The notes below the pieces were generated by a model. That model was given only the letters and a program-made list of their open reading frames with translations. It was not told the DNA's origin and ran no database searches. From positions 25,114 through 89,113 of the forward strand of contig NZ_BAKG01000014.1 in the NCBI RefSeq assembly GCF_000614065.1: a stretch of 64,000 bases of DNA. The letters are read 5' to 3'. The stretch comes from Prevotella dentasini JCM 15908 (lineage in GTDB: Bacteria; Bacteroidota; Bacteroidia; Bacteroidales; Bacteroidaceae). Position 1 is the stretch's first letter. Every line of letters starts with the position of its first letter. The position numbers and the translations under genes are program-made. Positions 1-10,775 of the stretch are shown piece by piece.

Positions 1-1738
1 CTGGGCCGAGATTGCGGATAGCGTCCTGCCGCTCCTCCTCTGAGTAGCAATAGAGGGTGATGAAGTCGCTTTTCTTCTCGCCCTTCGTGCGCTTTGCATC
101 CTGCTCTTCTACTATTTGCCTGTTCTTAATCTTCGTCCGGCGGTTGCGGACACGGAACAATGGCGTCTGGAGGACGTAGACATGACCTTTCTTTATCAGC
201 TCGGGGAAGAACTGGAGGAAGAACGTAATGATAAGCAAACGGATGTGCATGCCGTCCACGTCGGCATCGGTGGCGACAATGACCTTGTTGTATCGGAGTG
301 TGTCAAGGCCGTCCTCTATGTCAAGGGCGGCTTGGAGAAGGTTGAATTCCTCGTTTTCGTAGACTACTTTCTTGGTCAGCCCGAACGAGTTGAGGGGCTT
401 TCCGCGGAGCGAGAATACAGCCTGCGTGTTCACGTCGCGGCTCTTCGTGATGCTTCCGCTGGCAGAGTCGCCCTCCGTGATGAAGATGGAGCTTTCCTCC
501 TTGCGGTCGTTCTTCGCGTCAGAATAGTGTACACGGCAGTCGCGGAGCTTTCGGTTGTGTAGGTTGGCTTTCTTCGCACGCTCACGGGCGAGCTTCGTTA
601 CGCCTGCCATAGCCTTGCGCTCGCGCTCGGTCTCCTTGATTTTGCTCTCCAAGATGTCCGTAAAGTCTTCCTTATGTATGTGCAGGAAGTTGTCGACATG
701 GGTTTTGATAAAGTCTCCGACGTACTTGTTGATGGTTTCGCCATCGGGTGCCATCTGCGTGGAACCGAGCTTTATCTTCGTCTGCGACTCGAAAACAGGT
801 TCTTCAACGTTCACTGCGATGGCTGCAACCAGTCCGTTCCGGATGTCGCCATACTCATATTTGCCAAAAAATTCCTTTATGGTCTTGGCTATATGCTCCT
901 TGAAGGCGGACTGATGCGTACCGCCCTGCGTGGTGTGCTGGCCGTTCACGAACGAGTGGTATTCCTCACCGTATTGGTTGGTGTGCGTGAATGCAATCTC
1001 AATATCCTCACCGCTGAGATGCACGATGGGGTATAGCGGGTCGACGGTCATGTTGTCCAGCAGCAAGTCCTTGAGTCCATGGCGGCTGAGAATGCGTCGG
1101 CCGTTGTACATGATGGTCAGTCCTGTATTCAGATAAGTATAGTTTCGGAGCATCGTTTCCACGATGTCGGCGTGGAAAGTGTAGTTCTTGAACAGCGTGT
1201 TGTCTGGTTCGAAGTAGATATACGTCCCGTTTTCGTCCTGCGTCTTGCTGGTTTGGTCGTCCTGCAAGGTTCCGCGCTCAAACTTAAGTTCGCGTACCAT
1301 GCCGTCGCGGTAGCTCTTTACCTCGAAGCGGGAGCTGAGGGCATTGACCGCCTTCACGCCTACACCGTTCAGACCTACGCTTTTCTTGAATGCCTTTGAG
1401 TCGTATTTACCACCCGTATTGAGCACGGAGACTGCCTCGACGAGCTTTCCTTGCGGAATACCACGGCCATAGTCGCGCACGGAGACGCGCAGATTGTCCT
1501 CCACATCTATTTCGATGCGGTTGCCGGCGTTCATCTTAAACTCGTCGATAGAGTTGTCGATGACCTCTTTCAACAGCACGTAAATGCCGTCTTCGGGCAG
1601 GTTTCCATCGCCAAGCCGGCCGATATACATACCCGGACGGGTACGTACGTGCTCCATATCCGATAGATGCCGGATATTATCGTCGGTGTATTCTACAGGC
1701 GTTGGTTGTTGGTTGTTGGTCGATGATGATTTGTCCAT
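1..1738 (-). CDS. parE: DNA topoisomerase IV subunit B (partial, 3' end outside window)
   Basis: ATP-driven subunit of the type IIA topoisomerase that decatenates and relaxes chromosomes with ParC. I read about 579 residues from the ATG at 1738-1736; the C-terminus lies beyond base 1. Visible in order: a GHKL ATPase with the N-box region [10 protein letters not shown] near residue 55, [28 protein letters not shown] in the transducer, then the TOPRIM start (EGDSASGS) and the metal-binding DADVDG. GyrB and ParE are hard to separate by eye. A matching ParC-like subunit at 22.3-25.2 kb and the absence of a gyrase-type neighbour favour ParE. The + strand reading frames over this stretch are shadows of it. 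Confidence 0.9.
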   Translation of the reverse strand, partial: MDKSSSTNNQQPTPVEYTDDNIRHLSDMEHVRTRPGMYIGRLGDGNLPEDGIYVLLKEVIDNSIDEFKMNAGNRIEIDVEDNLRVSVRDYGRGIPQGKLVEAVSVLNTGGKYDSKAFKKSVGLNGVGVKAVNALSSRFEVKSYRDGMVRELKFERGTLQDDQTSKTQDENGTYIYFEPDNTLFKNYTFHADIVETMLRNYTYLNTGLTIMYNGRRILSRHGLKDLLLDNMTVDPLYPIVHLSGEDIEIAFTHTNQYGEEYHSFVNGQHTTQGGTHQSAFKEHIAKTIKEFFGKYEYGDIRNGLVAAIAVNVEEPVFESQTKIKLGSTQMAPDGETINKYVGDFIKTHVDNFLHIHKEDFTDILESKIKETERERKAMAGVTKLARERAKKANLHNRKLRDCRVHYSDAKNDRKEESSIFITEGDSASGSITKSRDVNTQAVFSLRGKPLNSFGLTKKVVYENEEFNLLQAALDIEDGLDTLRYNKVIVATDADVDGMHIRLLIITFFLQFFPELIKKGHVYVLQTPLFRVRNRRTKIKNRQIVEEQDAKRTKGEKKSDFITLYCYSEEERQDAIRNLGP

Positions 1739-1935
1739 ATTATCTATAAGGGATAGAGGTGGAATGATGGGAGGTAACTTATTATCCGGATGGGGCTGGT
1801 TCAGAAAGCGACTTGTGCAGTCCTGCCTGTTGCCTTGCGGTGCAGGTTGTTTGATTCTCAAAGGATAGGGATTGCTCCGGGAAGATATTATGATACGAAT
1901 CTGCCTTCACCGCCTGACACCTATTCCACCTGTCG

Positions 1936-3081
1936 CTACAATTGTTTCTTGAAGCACCTTCTCTTCTTGTGTTTGATAGGGTCGAGCACGCCCCATTGGC
2001 TTTGTACTCCCCCGTTGTTCTCCATTTCGACCTGCGTTTCTCCCCACTTGAAGCCATAGTTGACGTAGCGTGGGATGAGGTCGGCGAAGAGCAGGGCATT
2101 GGCTCCCTTGGCACGATACTCGGGCAGAAAGCCCAGCAACAGGAGGTCTACGCCTTCCGTCTTGTGGAACTTGATGGCACGAAGCAGGTGCCACCATCCA
2201 AAGGGGAAGAGTCTTCCGCGGCGGCATTTCTGCAAGGCGCGGCTCAGGGAAGGGATGGTGATGCCCACGCCTGCCAGTTTGTTGTCCTTGTTACCGTCCT
2301 CTATGACCGTGATAAGGTTGAGGTCGGCTAATGGGAAATACATGTTCACGTACTGGTCTATCTGTCTGTCGGTCAGCTCCGAGTAGCCGTAAATGTCTCC
2401 GTAGGTCTCATTGATTAGCTCAAACAGCCTCCGTCCGTATCCGCCTTCAAATATTTCCTTCTTCGTCAGCTTCTTTACGTGGAGGTTATAGCGTTTCTCT
2501 ACCATTTCGGCTATCTTGGCATACTTCTCCGGCACCGTGTCCGGCACCATGAGTTTGAACTCCACATAGTCGTTGTCCTTTTCCCATCCGCCAAGCCGTT
2601 CCAAGTGTTTCGGATAATACTCGTAGTTGTATATGGTCGGCATAGTGCCGAGCTGGTCGAATCCCCATGTCAGCATGCCCTCAGGATCCATGTCGGTAAA
2701 GCCGAGCGGTCCGACCGCCTGTTCCATTCCTTTCTCCCGTCCGTAGTCTTCGACAGCCTTGAGCAGTGCGCCCGATACTTCAATATCGTCGATGAAGTCT
2801 ATCCACCCGAAGCGGACATCCTTTCTCTGCCACTTCTCGTTGGCCTTGTGGTTGATGATGGCAGCCACGCGCCCGACCGTCTTTCCTTCGCGGATGGCGA
2901 GGTAATATTCTGCTTCGCAGAAGTCGAAGGCTGCATTCTTGTCTTTCGACAGCGTGTTCAGCTCATCGCTGAAAAGGTTTGGAATATCATAAGGATTACC
3001 TTCATAAAGGTCGTAATGTAATTCTATAAAATCTTTAAGGTCCCTTTTTGTCTCGACCTTCTTTATCTGAATAGATGACAT
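1936..3081 (-). CDS. GNAT-like N-acetyltransferase family protein (conserved in Bacteroidota)
   Basis: A 381-residue soluble protein starting MSSIQIKKVETKRDLKDF. It has the feel of a GNAT fold: an acceptor half with VGRVAAIINHKANEKW, and a C-terminal half with LLLLGFLPEYRAKGANALLF resembling an acetyl-CoA binding loop (R-x-K-G-A). The middle motif VGPLGFTDMDPEGML is highly characteristic of a Bacteroidota family that databases label N-acetyltransferase or, doubtfully, GTP cyclohydrolase. No substrate can be inferred. Well-formed promoter elements lie just upstream. It is transcribed towards parE, 197 bp away, so it may be cotranscribed or independent. Confidence 0.75.
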   Translation of the reverse strand: MSSIQIKKVETKRDLKDFIELHYDLYEGNPYDIPNLFSDELNTLSKDKNAAFDFCEAEYYLAIREGKTVGRVAAIINHKANEKWQRKDVRFGWIDFIDDIEVSGALLKAVEDYGREKGMEQAVGPLGFTDMDPEGMLTWGFDQLGTMPTIYNYEYYPKHLERLGGWEKDNDYVEFKLMVPDTVPEKYAKIAEMVEKRYNLHVKKLTKKEIFEGGYGRRLFELINETYGDIYGYSELTDRQIDQYVNMYFPLADLNLITVIEDGNKDNKLAGVGITIPSLSRALQKCRRGRLFPFGWWHLLRAIKFHKTEGVDLLLLGFLPEYRAKGANALLFADLIPRYVNYGFKWGETQVEMENNGGVQSQWGVLDPIKHKKRRCFKKQL

Positions 3082-3115
3082 CTTTATCTTGTTAATATTG
3101 CAATCTTAAAACATG

Positions 3116-3147
3116 CAAAGATAGCCATAAAAGGGCGGAAATCCAAA
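3116..3147 (-). promoter_or_regulatory. Promoter of the GNAT-like gene
   Basis: On the - strand, TTTG (3147-3144), a 20-bp spacer and TATCTTTG (3123-3116) match the Bacteroidota -33/-7 consensus. The predicted start of transcription is near 3110, about 30 nt before the ATG at 3081. Confidence 0.75.
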
Positions 3148-3203
3148 AATAGCGTGCTTTTTTGGTGATAATTAATAGATTAGGCTGTGTGCCGGAGCGT
3201 TTC

Positions 3204-4619
3204 CTACTCGCTTTTACGGGTTATCAGCAGACGGTGGATACCGTCTCCCGTTGTCGTGGCGAAGATATAGCAGTCTCCGCCCTCCTGTAGCTTCAGCCGT
3301 TTGCGCAGTTCTGCCACGCTGAGAGGGAAGTTCCTGACGGCGATGTTCGCCCTGACGATGCCTTGGAGTGTACGTTTCAGCTCTTTTTTGTTCATGGAAG
3401 ATACGGCTGAAACGACGAAGCTGCGTCCCGGAAAGTCTTCTATCTTATCGTCAGAGACAAACAGATGGGAGTTCGGAGCAACGGCACGCAGAGGAAAGCG
3501 GGCTGTAAGCTCTCCGAAACAACCGGCTTTCATCAGCGATGCGTTGGGTTCGTAGAGGTGCAAGTCAGGCCCGACGGGCGTGCCGAGAATGTGCTGCGAC
3601 GACGTTGATTCGTTGGAAAGATAATCGAAGACGGTGTCGTCGTTGACGCAAAAAACGTGCAGGTGAGCTTCTGCCGGCGCGCTCTCGCGGCGTGGCAGCT
3701 TGTTGCCGGTAACGGAATTTCCCGTTTGAAGCTTGGCAGCGTTTCCCTCCAAGACCAGCAGAAGTTCCTTGCACTCGTTGCGTATCGACACGATATGCAC
3801 CTCGCGCACCACGTTTCCGCAGTGTCTGTTCAGTTCCTCCACCGCCCGATGCCAGTCGAGCATGGGCGAGAGCTTGATGACGACATGGCGCGATTTCGCC
3901 AGCAATTCGTCTTCGAGAGCCAGAACGTCGGGTGTGCAGTCGCTTATCAGCACCGTCTTTCCGCCCTGTCTGTTGCGCCGTGCAGGGTCGAGGTAGATTA
4001 CGTCTGCCGCTTCCGCGGTGTGGAGATACTCCGCCCCGTCGCCACAGACCACTTCTGCCTGTGCCAGCCCCAAGATGCCGAAGTTGTGTCGGGCCACCCC
4101 GCACAGCCGTTCCTGCTTTTCCACGTAGACGGCTTGGGAGAAATGCCGTGCCATGAATGAAAAGTCGACACCGAAACCGCCTGTGAGGTCTATGAGAGTG
4201 CGGGAAAATCTTTTCGGCTCCCTGCCGGAGAGGGGATGTTGAGTTGCCGAAGCAGAGGAAGGCCCGTTTGCAAGTCGGGATGCCAGTTCAGCCTTATAGC
4301 GTGCTGTCTGTTCCGAGGAGCACTGCTCCATGGACAGGTGTGGCGGATAGACAATGCCGTCCTTTTCTGCCCATGAAGGCAGTTTTGTCCGTGCGGTCTG
4401 CCATCCTGCTATCTGGTCGAGTACAAACGGGAAATCGAGGTCGGGGTAGCGGCGGGCCTGAAGAGCGAGGGTGGAGACGGAGGACAGGCGGTGAGAAAGT
4501 ACGAAAAGCCTCTCCGCCTCCCTCTTTCCTGTCGGCAGGGAGCGAGAAATGTCCTCCTGCCTGCTTCCGGTCGGGGAGAGGCCGCATCCTCCTGTTGGGT
4601 TGTCGGCTTTCTTCTTCAT
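3204..4619 (-). CDS. Class I SAM-dependent methyltransferase with THUMP-like C-terminal domain
   Basis: 471 residues. The central Rossmann methyltransferase shows motif I in LIDLTGGFGVDFSFMARHF, an acidic residue for SAM ribose in VYVEKQ, and DVIYLDPARR as the catalytic (D/N)PP-like motif IV. The last 90 residues match the THUMP-like fold that follows such domains in Bacteroidota. The N-terminal 70 residues are Arg/Ser/Gly rich and probably disordered. An RNA substrate is plausible because of the THUMP-like domain, but it cannot be told from sequence. No partner gene adjoins it; the VanX-like gene 100 bp upstream on the same strand is probably unrelated. Confidence 0.75.
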   Translation of the reverse strand: MKKKADNPTGGCGLSPTGSRQEDISRSLPTGKREAERLFVLSHRLSSVSTLALQARRYPDLDFPFVLDQIAGWQTARTKLPSWAEKDGIVYPPHLSMEQCSSEQTARYKAELASRLANGPSSASATQHPLSGREPKRFSRTLIDLTGGFGVDFSFMARHFSQAVYVEKQERLCGVARHNFGILGLAQAEVVCGDGAEYLHTAEAADVIYLDPARRNRQGGKTVLISDCTPDVLALEDELLAKSRHVVIKLSPMLDWHRAVEELNRHCGNVVREVHIVSIRNECKELLLVLEGNAAKLQTGNSVTGNKLPRRESAPAEAHLHVFCVNDDTVFDYLSNESTSSQHILGTPVGPDLHLYEPNASLMKAGCFGELTARFPLRAVAPNSHLFVSDDKIEDFPGRSFVVSAVSSMNKKELKRTLQGIVRANIAVRNFPLSVAELRKRLKLQEGGDCYIFATTTGDGIHRLLITRKSE

Positions 4620-4719
4620 TTGTCTGGCGTTCTGATAACGTCCTGTAGATTTGCGTATTTACGCCCCCCGCTTTCGGAAATGGGCAGGGAGGATAGTCTT
4701 GTGAGCGATGGCAAGGCTT

Positions 4720-5529
4720 TTACCTGACCACCTTCAGGTTCTTCCTTGCCCATGCCCTCGTGCAGAGGTTGAAATGCCACCACTCCGTCCGCAGCGGTGT
4801 GAATCCGCCAGCCTGCATTACCGTGCGCAGCAGAAGCCGGTTGGCGAGGCTCTCACGGGTCAGGATGCCACGCGAGAGGAGCGACTGCTCCCGGTCGATA
4901 TGGCTCTCCGTTCCGAGATGGTCCACCTTTACGCCCATCGGGATGGTGTCGATGCGGCACGGACGTGCCCCGTCGTGCCACTCCGCCTCGTTCCATGAGG
5001 CCTTGCAGATGCTGACGTCGACCGCCATGCCGTAGTTGTGCATGCCTCCGCCGTGGGCAGGATTGGAGACGTAGAAGTAATGGGGAGTATTCTTCACCTT
5101 GTCCCACATGGTCTGCTGAACGCTCATCGGCCGCGTCGCGTCGAAGATGCAGAGGCTCAGGTCGGGTCGTCTGCGCTTCAGCTCTGCCTGTGCCCTCTTC
5201 AGGGCCTCGGCACATTGTGGCAGCACGTACGCCTCGCGGAGGTCGCGGTAGAGCTGTGTGTGGCAGAAGTTGTCGGTGCGTGCATACATCAGGGCGACCT
5301 TTATGGTCGGGTCAATGTCCTTGATGTCGACCAGTCCCTGCTGCTTCATCCGCATGGCGGTAGCCGACTGGTCTGCCCCTTCCGTCTTGGCAGGCTGCCG
5401 TGTTGTCTTCTGCCGTGCCTTGCCGGAGCTGCCTGCCGTGGGGCGTTGGGCCTGTGAGTGGCATGCGACGGCTGCAAACAGCCATACGATGGCACAGAGC
5501 CTGCCGAATAAGCGTGTGTGAGCCTCCAT
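4720..5529 (-). CDS. M15D family D-alanyl-D-alanine dipeptidase (VanX/DdpX-like), exported
   Basis: 269 residues with an N-terminal signal (LFGRLCAIVWLFAAVACHS); the VAC box suggests a lipoprotein. The zinc site is visible: GMHNYGMAVDVS matches the S/GxHxxGxAxD motif, and EWWHF supplies the catalytic Glu and third ligand His. Family members cleave D-Ala-D-Ala or related dipeptides. In a bacterium with no van cluster nearby, the likely role is turnover of peptidoglycan-derived D-dipeptides in the periplasm. It lies just upstream of the methyltransferase gene and downstream of mlaF on the same strand (6 bp from mlaF's stop), so it may share the mla transcript. Confidence 0.85.
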   Translation of the reverse strand: MEAHTRLFGRLCAIVWLFAAVACHSQAQRPTAGSSGKARQKTTRQPAKTEGADQSATAMRMKQQGLVDIKDIDPTIKVALMYARTDNFCHTQLYRDLREAYVLPQCAEALKRAQAELKRRRPDLSLCIFDATRPMSVQQTMWDKVKNTPHYFYVSNPAHGGGMHNYGMAVDVSICKASWNEAEWHDGARPCRIDTIPMGVKVDHLGTESHIDREQSLLSRGILTRESLANRLLLRTVMQAGGFTPLRTEWWHFNLCTRAWARKNLKVVR

Positions 5530-5535
5530 GCCGTC

Positions 5536-6295
5536 TTACCCCTCCAGTTCTGCCTGCTTCACCTTCTTGAAGAGTTCAGAGGCAAAGACGAGGTCGTTTA
5601 GTTTCTTGTTCCGCGATGCAATAACCTTGTCTTTGTTTCCCTGCCATTCCTTCCGCCCGTCGGAAATGAAGACAATGTTCTCGCCAATGCCCATCACCGA
5701 GTTCATGTCGTGGGTGTTGATGATGGTCGTAATGTTGAAGTCGCGCGTGATAGACGACAACAATTCGTCTATGACAAGGGAGGTTTTCGGGTCCAGTCCC
5801 GAGTTCGGCTCGTCGCAGAAAAGGTATTTCGGGTTCATCACGATGGCACGCGCTATGGCTACGCGCTTCTGCATGCCTCCCGAAATCTCGCCCGGAAATT
5901 TGTTCTCCGCGCCTCCGAGATTGACGCGGTCGAGACATTCCTGCGCCCTCCGCTGCCGTTCCTGCGAAGTCATGTCGGAGAACATGTCGAGCGGAAACCG
6001 CACGTTCTCGAGCACGGTGAGCGAGTCGAAGAGGGCCGCGCCCTGAAATATCATTCCCATCTCGCGTCGCATGAGTATCTTTTCCTTCTTCGTCATGTTG
6101 ACAAAGTTGCGGTCGTCGTAGAGCACTTCGCCGCTTGTGGGTTCTATCAGCTACGAGGCTTCGCATGAGCACCGTCTTTCCGGCTCCGCTCTGCCCGATG
6201 ATGAGGTTTGTCTTTCCGTCCTCGAACACGGTGTTGATGTCGTGGAGAACTTCTTTCTTCCCGAACGACTTATAGAGATGCTTTACTTCTATCAT
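5536..6295 (-). CDS. mlaF: MlaF-type ABC transporter ATPase (frame break at about 6150)
   Basis: ATPase of the Mla phospholipid transport system, which works with MlaE in the inner membrane to maintain outer membrane lipid asymmetry. The start MIEVKHLYKSFG is at 6295. Walker A is GQSGAGKT, the signature is ISGGMQKR, and Walker B is YLFCDEPNSGLD with the switch His in NTHDMNSV. The reading frame changes between codons for SLV and LIEPTSGEVLYDD at 6150/6151. The expected residue there is Gly, so two bases appear lost (or one gained). The flanking protein sequence is fully conserved, which argues for a sequencing error rather than a pseudogene. mlaE lies upstream on the same strand. Confidence 0.85.
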
Positions 6296-6433
6296 ATCTG
6301 TCTTCCCCATCTCCTCCGAAGGGAGGGAAGGCCATGCTGCCTGTCCGTGGGTTCTGTATTTGTTGTTGGTTGTTATGGAGTCGTCATGCCGCCCGTCCCT
6401 GCTGCTTCTCTTTCGGAAAAGCCGGGCAGGGCC

Positions 6434-7180
6434 TTAGCTGAGAATCTGCGTCAGGAACACATCGCTGAAGAGAATCAGGACGCTCGAACTGACGACGGCG
6501 TCGGTCGAGGCCTTTCCCACCTCCACGGAACCGCCGTTGACCGTGTACCCGAAGAAGGAGGAGACGCTGGAAATGATGAACGCAAAGAACAGACTCTTCA
6601 CGATGCTCATCCACATGAACCAAGGGGTAAACTCGTGCTGTATGCCTGCCGTCAGGTCGGTGGGGGTGATGATGTGCCCGATGTAGGCCGTGGCATAGGC
6701 TCCGAGTATGCCCGTTGCTGCCGAGAAGATAACGAGGAATGGCATGATGGTAATCAGTCCGAGGATTTTCGGAAGAATGAGATAGCCTGCGGAGTTGATG
6801 CCCATAATCTCCAAGGCGTCGATTTGCTGTGTAACGCGCATCGTGCCCAGCTCCGAGGCAATGTTGGAACCCACCTTTCCTGCAAGAATCAGGCACATGA
6901 TGCTGCTCGAAAACTCAAGGAGCATAATCTCGCGCGTAACGTAGCCCGACACCCAGTGGGGCATCCACGGACTTTGCACGTTGAGCTTTATCTGAATACA
7001 GATTACCGCGCCAATGAAGAACGATATGAGCAGGACGATGCCGATGGAGTCGATGCCCAGCTGCGACATTTCCTTGACATACCGCTTGAGGAACATCCGC
7101 ATCCGCTCCGGCCTGCTGAGGGAGCGTCCCATCAGCATAAGATACCTGCCGAGTGTTTCCAACCACCTGAATATAAGCAT
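6434..7180 (-). CDS. mlaE: MlaE-type phospholipid ABC transporter permease
   Basis: 248 residues with about five membrane segments and the family signature in the central helices (MCLILAGKVGSNIASELGTM, then QIDALEIMGINSAGYLILP). It forms the transmembrane core of the Mla lipid transporter with the MlaF ATPase encoded 138 bp downstream. No MlaD-type MCE gene is seen immediately downstream. A -7 box TACTTTTG on the - strand (7213-7206) precedes the gene, leaving a leader of about 20 nt. Confidence 0.9.
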   Translation of the reverse strand: MLIFRWLETLGRYLMLMGRSLSRPERMRMFLKRYVKEMSQLGIDSIGIVLLISFFIGAVICIQIKLNVQSPWMPHWVSGYVTREIMLLEFSSSIMCLILAGKVGSNIASELGTMRVTQQIDALEIMGINSAGYLILPKILGLITIMPFLVIFSAATGILGAYATAYIGHIITPTDLTAGIQHEFTPWFMWMSIVKSLFFAFIISSVSSFFGYTVNGGSVEVGKASTDAVVSSSVLILFSDVFLTQILS

Positions 7181-7370
7181 ATAGTTATGTTTGAATTTGC
7201 TGATGCAAAAGTAGCGAAAATATCAGAGACGGGAGCAGAAAGCGGAGAGAATTTTATTCCGGCGAGGCGTTGCGGCGACTTGTCGCGTCCTGTCTGTCCG
7301 TGCCGTCAATCGTCGGCTGTGACGGACGGTGCCCGTATCAGTTGACGGACAAGGCCTTTCCGCCAAGCGG

Positions 7371-7425
7371 ACAAGCCCGTTTCGCACCATGAAAACGGCA
7401 CTTTGACACTGCGAAACGGGCTTGT
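7371..7425. repeat. Dispersed palindromic element, copy A
   Basis: A perfect 16-bp inverted repeat, ACAAGCCCGTTTCGCA (7371-7386) and its complement (7410-7425). It encloses a core containing AAAACGGCACTTTGACAC. The core matches the arms of copies B-E at 17.97, 26.61, 44.23 and 51.38 kb. Confidence 0.75.
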
Positions 7426-7664
7426 TCGTTTCCCTGTTTATAATCTGTTGATAATCAGTGTATTGGTCTCGCAGTTTTGGAAGGGCATAGTGCCGGTGTC
7501 GCCGTGTGGGGATGGAGATGCCCCCGTTCAGTGTCCGGGTGGCCGGAATGTCTGCGCCGGTCGGGCGAAATTCAGCAGCGGAGATAAATTTGCAGGTGGC
7601 TCCTCTTCCGGCGGCAGCCCGTTAAATACATTTAATAAGGTATTGAATTTCTCTGAAAGGATAG

Positions 7665-9203
<1,539 letters not shown>

Positions 9204-9338
9204 CCGGAAATGCTACGGCTCCCAGTCCTGTGGACGGATTGGGGGCTTGCGTCTTTTCGGGACAAGAGGCGAAGATGTGGCATCAGCCTCCGGACATCTG
9301 AATTATTGGATTCCAAAACTTCAAAAAAACTGAATAAA

Positions 9339-10763
9339 ATGAAACTGAAAGCACTATTGGCCGTTGCCCTTCTGAGCAGCACCATGGCATACGCCCAGAA
9401 CGACCCGACGATAATGACCATCAACGGTCAGCCCGTCAGCCGTTCCGAATTTGAATATTCCTACAATAAGAACAATGCCGAAGGCGTCATAGACAAGAAA
9501 GGCGTTGACGAGTATGTAGACCTTTTCGTCAACTATAAGCTCAAAGTGCAGGCGGCACTCGACGCACGTCTCGATACTTTGTCGTCGTTCAAGAATGAGT
9601 TCCTGACCTACCGCGACCAGCAAATCCGTCCGACTATGATTACTGAAGACGATGTTGAGGCTGAGGCGCAGAGGATATACAGGGAGACACAGAAGCGCAT
9701 CGACGGAAACGGCGGTATGTTCCGGTGTGCCCATATTCTCCTCTCTGTTTCGCAGAAGGCCTCGGAGCAGGAAACGGAAGCAGCCAAAAACCGTGCCGAC
9801 TCAGTCTATAACGCACTGATGAAGGGCGACAGCTTTGCTGCCCTTGCGCGCCAGTATTCCGGAGACAAAGGCTCTGCCATCAAGGGGGGAGAGCTTCCTT
9901 TGCTGACGAAGGGGCAGACGGTGCCCGAGTTTGAAAATGCTTTGATGGCCCTGAAACCCGGAGAAATCAGCAAGCCCGTGAAGTCGCCGTTCGGCTATCA
10001 TATCATCAAGATGATTGCAAAACAGAATTTCATGCCTTACGATTCGGTGAAGCTGGACATCTGGAGATTTATAGAGGCAAGGGGACTGCGCGAGCAGATT
10101 ATCTCCAATAAGCTCGATACTCTGGCCAAACTGGAAGGAAACGGGATGACACCGGAGAAGCTGCTCGACAGAAAGCTGGCCGAGCTGGAGGCAAAAGACC
10201 CCAACCTGAAGAATCTGGTCAGGGAGTATCATGATGGTCTTCTGCTCTTTGAAATCAGCAACCGTGTCGTTTGGGAGAAGGCTGCACAGGACGAGGCTGG
10301 ACTGGAAGCCTACTTCAAGAAGCACAAGAAGGATTATAAATGGAGCGAGCCGCGTTTCAAGGGTATGGCTTACCACGTGAAGGACGCGGCCGACGTGAAG
10401 GCTGTCAGGGACTGCGTGGCACGCGTGCCGTTCAAGGACTGGGCCGAAACTCTGCGGAAGGCGTTCAACAACGACTCCATTATCCGTATCCGTGTAGAGA
10501 AAGGTATCTTCAAGCCGGGCGACAACGCCTTGGTCGACAAGCAGATATTCGGTAAGGATACTACCGTAACTCCTGTCAAGGACTATCCTATTGATGCTGT
10601 CTATGGCGAGAAGCTGAAGGCTCCGAAGGAGATGGAAGATGTACGTGGTCTCGTAACTGCCGACTATCAGGAGTCGCTGGAAAAGGCATGGGTGGCCGAT
10701 TTGCGCAAGAAATACAAGGTGGTGGTCAATCGCGATGTGCTGGCTACCGTCAACAAGCATTAA
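9339..10763 (+). CDS. SurA/PpiC-type periplasmic peptidyl-prolyl isomerase (first of two)
   Basis: 474 residues from the ATG at 9339, where MKLKALLAVALLSSTMAYAQ gives a clear signal peptide; the longer frame has no signal. One parvulin (rotamase) domain is visible at about residues 125-230 (FRCAHILLSVSQKA, then GGELPLLTKGQTVPEFENAL and SPFGYHIIKM). The long C-terminal region contains a second, degenerate rotamase-like segment. It presumably acts as a chaperone and prolyl isomerase on outer membrane proteins in the periplasm. It is followed after 12 bp by a second SurA-like gene and then an OstA-like gene, an outer membrane biogenesis cluster. Confidence 0.85.
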   Translation: MKLKALLAVALLSSTMAYAQNDPTIMTINGQPVSRSEFEYSYNKNNAEGVIDKKGVDEYVDLFVNYKLKVQAALDARLDTLSSFKNEFLTYRDQQIRPTMITEDDVEAEAQRIYRETQKRIDGNGGMFRCAHILLSVSQKASEQETEAAKNRADSVYNALMKGDSFAALARQYSGDKGSAIKGGELPLLTKGQTVPEFENALMALKPGEISKPVKSPFGYHIIKMIAKQNFMPYDSVKLDIWRFIEARGLREQIISNKLDTLAKLEGNGMTPEKLLDRKLAELEAKDPNLKNLVREYHDGLLLFEISNRVVWEKAAQDEAGLEAYFKKHKKDYKWSEPRFKGMAYHVKDAADVKAVRDCVARVPFKDWAETLRKAFNNDSIIRIRVEKGIFKPGDNALVDKQIFGKDTTVTPVKDYPIDAVYGEKLKAPKEMEDVRGLVTADYQESLEKAWVADLRKKYKVVVNRDVLATVNKH

Positions 10764-10775
10764 GAACCTATAAGA

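Noticed and set aside
6145..6155. mlaF as a genuine pseudogene or programmed frameshift
   Set aside because: No slippery heptamer is visible, and similar breaks occur in a dozen other places, so error is the simpler explanation.
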